Shown: piece by piece, positions 60,019 through 64,000 of the stretch
How positions within the stretch are numbered: the stretch's first letter is position 1
How the letters are laid out: the number at the start of each line of letters is the position of its first letter
Origin: Natronorubrum daqingense
Lineage (GTDB): Archaea; Halobacteriota; Halobacteria; Halobacteriales; Natrialbaceae
Direction: 5' to 3'
DNA length: 64,000 nucleotides
NCBI RefSeq assembly: GCF_001971705.1
Contig: NZ_CP019327.1
Location: forward strand, 2,108,001-2,172,000
Notes under the pieces: model-generated
Seen by the model: only the letters and a program-made list of their open reading frames with translations
What the model was told of the DNA's origin: nothing
The model's database searches: none
Position numbers and translations under genes: made by a program

Positions 60019-62148
60019 ATGAACAAGGGTGCGTTTGTGTGTTCCTGTGCTGGAACCTGTGACATCGACCTCGAGGAGGCGCGCGAACAGATCGAGGACG
60101 TCGAGGTGGCGGCGAGTTCGCGCTTGCTGTGTCAGGACAAACTCGACGCGTTCGAGACGGTGATCGACGAGTACGAACTCGACGAGATGACCGTTACGTG
60201 CCCGGAAGCGAAAGCCCAGGAGAAGATCACGGCGGCGGCCGAGAATCAGGGCCTCTACCCCGAATCCGTCCAGTTCGTCGACCAGCGTGAGGGGGCTGGC
60301 TGGGTCCACGACGAACAGACCGCCACGGCCAAAACGGCACGCCTGGTGAACGCAGCGCAGGCCGGCAGCCAGACGGAGTCGCTGCCGCGCTCGAGCATCC
60401 ACCGAGCGGAGTACGATGTCGTCGTGGTCGGCGATCCGGATGCGGCAGCGGCGATCGCCGACTCCGCGGACGTGACCCTGCTCGCGAACGGCCAGGAGCT
60501 AGCCGGCACCGACGCGGACCTCGAGAACGTCGACGTCGAGCGGGGGCGCGTCGTCAACGTGGACGGCACCTATAGCGAGTTCGAGATCACCGTCCGGGCG
60601 CGAGTGACGGACGACTGTATCTCCTGTATGAAGTGCGTCCACGAGGGGCCGGACGGAATGGTGACGCGGTACCCAGTCGACATCGATCCGGACGCGCCGG
60701 TGGGCGAGTGGGTGAACGTTTGTCCGACGGACGCCATCGAGATGGGCGGCGTCGAGCGGACGCTCGAGTGCGACCAGGTGATCTATCCCGGCGGCGACGA
60801 CGGGACCATCGGTGGGCAGCGGGGCTTTCACACCACGGTCGACGCGGCGACGATCGACGAGGTCGAACGGCTCCTCGGCGGGTTCGAAGTGCGGAACTTC
60901 CTCGACCTCGAGATGGACGTCTGTGCGTCGGGAACCGCCGGCGAGATGGGCTGTAACGAGTGTGTCGAAGCCTGTCCGCACGGCGCAGTCGAGCGCGCGG
61001 CGATCGACGAGGTCGAGTTCCACCTCGATAGCTGCCAGAACTGCGGTGCCTGTACCAGCGCCTGCCCGACCGGGGCAACCAGCCTCGACGAACCGAGCAA
61101 CGAGCGAATCGCCCGCGAGGTCGAAGCGCTGCTCTCCTCGGACGACGACGGCGGCTTCGTCAGCGGACTCCTCGGTGGCTCGAGTGCGAGCATCGAGACG
61201 CCGATCGTCGCGTTCGTCTGCTCAGAGCAAGCCGGCGACGCGCTGCGCGAGTACGGCCGGATGGCGGCAGCGGGACGCGCAGATATCGAGTACCCGCCGA
61301 TCCTCCCCGTCTCGGTCAACTGCGCCGACACGGTCGGCGAGGCGCACGTCCTCCACGCGCTGGCCGCCGGCGCGGACGGCGTGGCCATCGTCGGCTGTGG
61401 CGGCAGTTGTCTGCACTCCGGCCCGGACCCGAAAGCCGAACTCGTCGAGCGAGTGAACCAGGCCACGACGGATCTCGGTCTCGGCGAGCGCGTCTCGTTC
61501 TTCGCCCCCGATCCGACCGACCCGGACGCCTTCGTCGAGGAGGTCTCGGAGTTCGCCGAGGTCGAACTCGAGGCGTCGCCGGTTCCTGCCGGCGAGCACG
61601 AGGCGACGGGCCAGATCGACGAGGAGCGACCGAATCCCGACTTCGACAACCACGGCTGGGCGCTCGAGAGCGTCCGCGCGATCCTCGAGCACGCGGAGCC
61701 ACAGCGAGAGGTCATCCGCGGGCTGAAGGACTTCGGCATCGTCGAGGTCGGCGACGGCTGTACGCTCACGCCGACGTGTACGAACTACTGTCCGACCGAC
61801 GCACTTCGGCGGACGGACGACGGCCTCGAGTTCAATCACGAACGCTGTGTCAACTGCGAACTCTGCGAGGAGGTCTGCGTCGAAGGCGTCATCGAGGTCG
61901 AAGACGGCCTCGACCTCTCGCTCCTGCCCGAAAATAGGGACGACGAGGTGGACCCCGCGTGGACTGAGGTCCACGAGGGGACCATGCAGGCGTGTGCGGG
62001 CTGTGGTCGGGAGTTCACGAGCGAGGCGACCGTCGCCGCGATCGAAGATCGAATCGGCGAGCGCGTCGCTGAACTCTCGCCGACGGCCGACAGGAGCATT
62101 ATCGAGTACTGTCCGGAATGTCGAGCGAACTTGCTCCACGAGCGCTAA
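60019..62148 (+). CDS. HdrA/MvhD-like multi-cluster iron-sulfur protein
   Basis: 709 residues. The first about 110 residues follow the HdrA N-terminal pattern (GAFVCSCAGTCDIDLEEARE, RLLCQDKL, VTCPEAKAQEKI). A Rossmann-like stretch (YDVVVVGDPDAAAAIADSAD, about 132-151) lacks the GxGxxG of an FAD site. Cysteine sets follow at 200/203/206/235, 312/315/319, 339/342/345/349, then an MvhD/hydrogenase Fe-S-like domain (about 395-520, IVAFVCSEQAGDAL, AIVGCGGSCLHSG), then 581/587/591 and 610/613/616/620, with paired cysteines at 659/662 and 698/701. Electron transfer is certain in type; the partner is unknown. Confidence 0.82.
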   Translation: MNKGAFVCSCAGTCDIDLEEAREQIEDVEVAASSRLLCQDKLDAFETVIDEYELDEMTVTCPEAKAQEKITAAAENQGLYPESVQFVDQREGAGWVHDEQTATAKTARLVNAAQAGSQTESLPRSSIHRAEYDVVVVGDPDAAAAIADSADVTLLANGQELAGTDADLENVDVERGRVVNVDGTYSEFEITVRARVTDDCISCMKCVHEGPDGMVTRYPVDIDPDAPVGEWVNVCPTDAIEMGGVERTLECDQVIYPGGDDGTIGGQRGFHTTVDAATIDEVERLLGGFEVRNFLDLEMDVCASGTAGEMGCNECVEACPHGAVERAAIDEVEFHLDSCQNCGACTSACPTGATSLDEPSNERIAREVEALLSSDDDGGFVSGLLGGSSASIETPIVAFVCSEQAGDALREYGRMAAAGRADIEYPPILPVSVNCADTVGEAHVLHALAAGADGVAIVGCGGSCLHSGPDPKAELVERVNQATTDLGLGERVSFFAPDPTDPDAFVEEVSEFAEVELEASPVPAGEHEATGQIDEERPNPDFDNHGWALESVRAILEHAEPQREVIRGLKDFGIVEVGDGCTLTPTCTNYCPTDALRRTDDGLEFNHERCVNCELCEEVCVEGVIEVEDGLDLSLLPENRDDEVDPAWTEVHEGTMQACAGCGREFTSEATVAAIEDRIGERVAELSPTADRSIIEYCPECRANLLHER

Positions 62149-62270
62149 ACCAGCGACGACGCGAAAACCGAGGTCGGCGTGTTATTCTGGCTCTGATTCG
62201 CCAACAGTCACGAGGAGAGGCACGTCCGTCGGTGTGACGACTGTGAGTGTGATAGACCGACCGAGTCCGC

Positions 62271-63044
62271 TCAGTCCCCGCCCTCGTCGGCGACTTCTTC
62301 GTCGGATTCGATCTCGAAGGTCCCCTGTCCACCGATCTCGAGGTCGGCTTCCTGGTTGGTGACGGTAATCGTGGCAGTCGCCGTCTCCGTAACGGTCAAG
62401 TCTCCCTGCTCTGGGACGACGACCTCGAGAGTGGCCTCTAACTCGCGGACGGTCGTCTCGCCGTCACCCGGCGCTTCGAAGTCGCTCAGATCGATTTCGG
62501 AGTGGTCCGCGACGGAGACCGGCTCTGATTCGCCGAACACGTCCTCCCAGGTGAAGGCCTCTGATCCGGTCGTTCCCTCGACCTGTTCGGTTCCGGACGC
62601 TAACTCCTCCGACTCGGTCGTTTCGGTCGGCTCCTCACCGCCGGTCCAGTCGCCGCCGTCGCCGCCGTCGGTGCCCGCGAGGAGGATATTGAACGTGAGT
62701 TCGCGATCGTCGTCGAAGCCCGACCACTCGACGATCAAGCGATCGTCGTCGTCCTCGAGTTCTCCGCTGTCCTCGATCTCGTCGGGGTCACCGAACGTAA
62801 CCGCATCGACGCTACCGTCTTCGGTCGTAATTTCGGCCGAGTTGGCGATCCACTCTTCGGGGTTGTCGACGGCGAGTGTCGGCTGGCTCCCCCACCACAG
62901 ATAGCCCAGTCCTGCACCGCTTACGCCGGCGGCGACCGCGGCACCTTTTCCGAAGTTGCGACGGGTGAGCATCGATCCGCCCGACGACGACTCGGCTTCG
63001 CTTGCTGACTGTGCGTTCGAACTGGGTGTGGAATCGAATCCCAT
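62271..63044 (-). CDS. Tat-type exported acidic protein, unknown
   Basis: 257 residues. After a polar N-terminus comes LTRRNFGKGAAVAAGVSGAG, then LGYLWWG, a twin-arginine signal without a lipobox Cys, so it may remain anchored or be cleaved. The mature part is acidic and beta-rich, with a GTDGGDGGDWTGGEEPTETT linker and strands ETATATITVTNQEADLEIGG near the end. No family is recognised. The ATG at 63044 starts MGFDSTPSSN. Confidence 0.78.
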   Translation of the reverse strand: MGFDSTPSSNAQSASEAESSSGGSMLTRRNFGKGAAVAAGVSGAGLGYLWWGSQPTLAVDNPEEWIANSAEITTEDGSVDAVTFGDPDEIEDSGELEDDDDRLIVEWSGFDDDRELTFNILLAGTDGGDGGDWTGGEEPTETTESEELASGTEQVEGTTGSEAFTWEDVFGESEPVSVADHSEIDLSDFEAPGDGETTVRELEATLEVVVPEQGDLTVTETATATITVTNQEADLEIGGQGTFEIESDEEVADEGGD

Positions 63045-63073
63045 GATGAACAACCCGGCAAGGATCGATAAAG

Positions 63074-63087
63074 TTATAGATCTATAA
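63074..63087 (-). promoter_or_regulatory. palindromic TATA region upstream of the Tat protein gene
   Basis: TTATAGATCTATAA is a perfect 14-bp palindrome lying 30-43 bases before the ATG at 63044. It includes a TATA-box-like segment at the right distance for a near-leaderless transcript. Its symmetry may be accidental or mark a repressor that blocks TBP. Confidence 0.45.
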
Positions 63088-63529
63088 GATGAAATAAAGA
63101 GTTGGCTACTTCAGTTGTTCATCGACGAACACGGAGGATACGACCCACTGAAATGGAGTACGGTCCGCGAACGTCGGGGTCGATATCCACTCCAGAAGCG
63201 ATTACCCTCGCGCGCCTGAGGACGACTGCCGCGAGACGCGGCGAGCACCGATTTCGAGAGCGCCGTCGTTCGCGACTCTCGTTTTTGGTCGACGGCTTCA
63301 GCCGGTGCAATCGATGGTTCAGCGGGCGTACAGGCGAGAGGGATTTGCCGCGATCAGGGTCGAATCGGACGTATCTGTCGAGTTTCTCGCGGTCGTCGCT
63401 CGAAGATGCGACACCCGCACTACGCAAAGTATGTTAGTCCTACGACAACACTCGCGAGTGAAACGACGAACGTAACTCGGCTTTCCTCGAGCCAGCGTGT
63501 CCCGATCACCCACCCGACCCAGTCGGGTT
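63088..63529. other. intergenic region, no confident gene
   Basis: About 440 bases between the Tat protein promoter and the last gene. Overlapping frames of about 100 codons on both strands are arginine-rich (repeated RRR and RER), unlike this acidic proteome, and look like spurious frames. The right end holds a candidate 29-residue frame (63420-63509), which is described among the findings. Confidence 0.5.
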
Positions 63530-64000
63530 TCAGTACTTGTGCTCGCTCGAGGGGAGGCCGAGGCTCTCGTAAAAGTTCAGATCGATGTGGTTGCGCTCGG
63601 CGAGCCACCCTTCGAACGTGGAGCGTTCTTCCGGATAGGACTCGTAGTGGTGTTCGTACGCGGAGACGTAGTTGCGCGTCTTCCGTACGGTTCGGATGGC
63701 CTCGAGTAGTTCGCCCGTGCTCACGTCGAGTGCGTCGAAGGTGTGCTTGCGATACTCCGAAACGAAGTTTCTGAGGACGCCGGTTCCCACGAGAAGTTTG
63801 CTCTTGAGACTGTCTACTTCCGTCGAGGTGCCGACGATCTCTCGGAGTTCTTTTTCGGGAAGTAACGCGGTGAGTGCTCGGAGGAGGTTCACCTCGATGG
63901 AACTCGCGGCGACGTTGTAGGCGTCCCACGAGGCGAGTTTCGCGGCTTCACCGTGCTCGCGGAACAGCCAGCGGTTGTGCTCCCAGAGTCCGGCCTCGGA
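63530..64000 (-). CDS. unknown protein, 5' end beyond the window
   Basis: 156 codons are visible, with the stop at 63530 and the frame open to the window edge, so the N-terminus is missing. The visible part is mainly helical: SEAGLWEHNRWLFREHGEAA, WDAYNVAASSIEVNLLRALT, TVRKTRNYVSAYEHHYESYP and YESLGLPSSEHKY at the end. A GTG at 63892 could start a shorter protein, but the reading frame is protein-like on both sides of it, so it is likely internal. I do not recognise the family. Confidence 0.7.
   Translation of the reverse strand, partial: SEAGLWEHNRWLFREHGEAAKLASWDAYNVAASSIEVNLLRALTALLPEKELREIVGTSTEVDSLKSKLLVGTGVLRNFVSEYRKHTFDALDVSTGELLEAIRTVRKTRNYVSAYEHHYESYPEERSTFEGWLAERNHIDLNFYESLGLPSSEHKY

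Noticed and set aside
63102-63437. Overlapping 100-codon frames on both strands in the last intergenic region
   Set aside because: Both are strongly basic and low in acidic residues, opposite to true haloarchaeal proteins, and no start signal is apparent.

Overview
The window is a 64 kb chromosomal segment of a halophilic archaeon (class Halobacteria). The evidence is the GC-rich DNA, very acidic proteins, many Tat-type (twin-arginine) lipoprotein signals, archaeal TATA boxes close to start codons, an archaeal EF-1A/uS10 pair, and a glycerol-1-phosphate dehydrogenase plus a geranylgeranyl-reductase-family protein for archaeal lipids. CTCGAG is strikingly frequent. A member of the Natrialba/Natrinema/Haloterrigena-type haloarchaea is plausible, but that is inference. 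I saw no rRNA, tRNA, CRISPR array or intact insertion sequence.

Layout. 0.3-6.8 kb: translation genes (EF-1A, uS10), a homoserine dehydrogenase/ACT operon, a NifU-like scaffold, a Tat-exported LVIVD-repeat protein and a ROK sugar kinase. 6.9-13.8 kb: a reductase-like protein, two tandem UspA paralogues, an SDR, a MOSC protein, a coupled YqcI/YcgG-family plus isochorismatase-like pair, a ZIP transporter, CoaD and a membrane protein. 13.8-14.5 kb: a probable dispersed repeat element and an AT-rich small membrane-protein gene. 14.5-20 kb: UspA, a lipoprotein/permease/ATPase ABC operon, a geranylgeranyl-reductase-family flavoprotein and another UspA. 20-28.9 kb: an isolated NrfD-type quinol oxidoreductase subunit, an unlisted 47-residue protein, an acyl-CoA ligase-like enzyme, membrane proteins, a class V aminotransferase and a DUF192 lipoprotein. 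29-33 kb: UvrA and a PIN/antitoxin module. 33-36 kb: small proteins, an APC permease and a CBS protein.

The most interesting locus is 36.3-43.6 kb. Three overlapping genes look like an AddAB/RecBCD-type helicase-nuclease: an AddB/RecC-like protein with no Walker A motif; a separate Fe-S PD-(D/E)XK-like protein whose catalytic residues appear lost; and a 1295-residue UvrD helicase with an apparently intact C-terminal Fe-S nuclease. Archaea are usually thought to resect breaks with HerA-NurA and Mre11-Rad50, so a split three-subunit Add-like complex is worth testing.

43.6-49.2 kb: a half-size EamA transporter pair, a NUDIX hydrolase, two adjacent acidic lipoproteins (one with three 36-residue bactofilin-like repeats, one almost entirely Asp/Glu), a quinone oxidoreductase and prolyl-tRNA synthetase. 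49.7-64 kb: ferredoxin-type glutamate synthase, an MscS channel, an AhpD-like protein, glycerol-1-phosphate dehydrogenase, a flippase-like membrane protein, a YqeC-like protein, a large HdrA/MvhD-like polyferredoxin, a Tat-type acidic protein, and an unknown gene cut by the window end.
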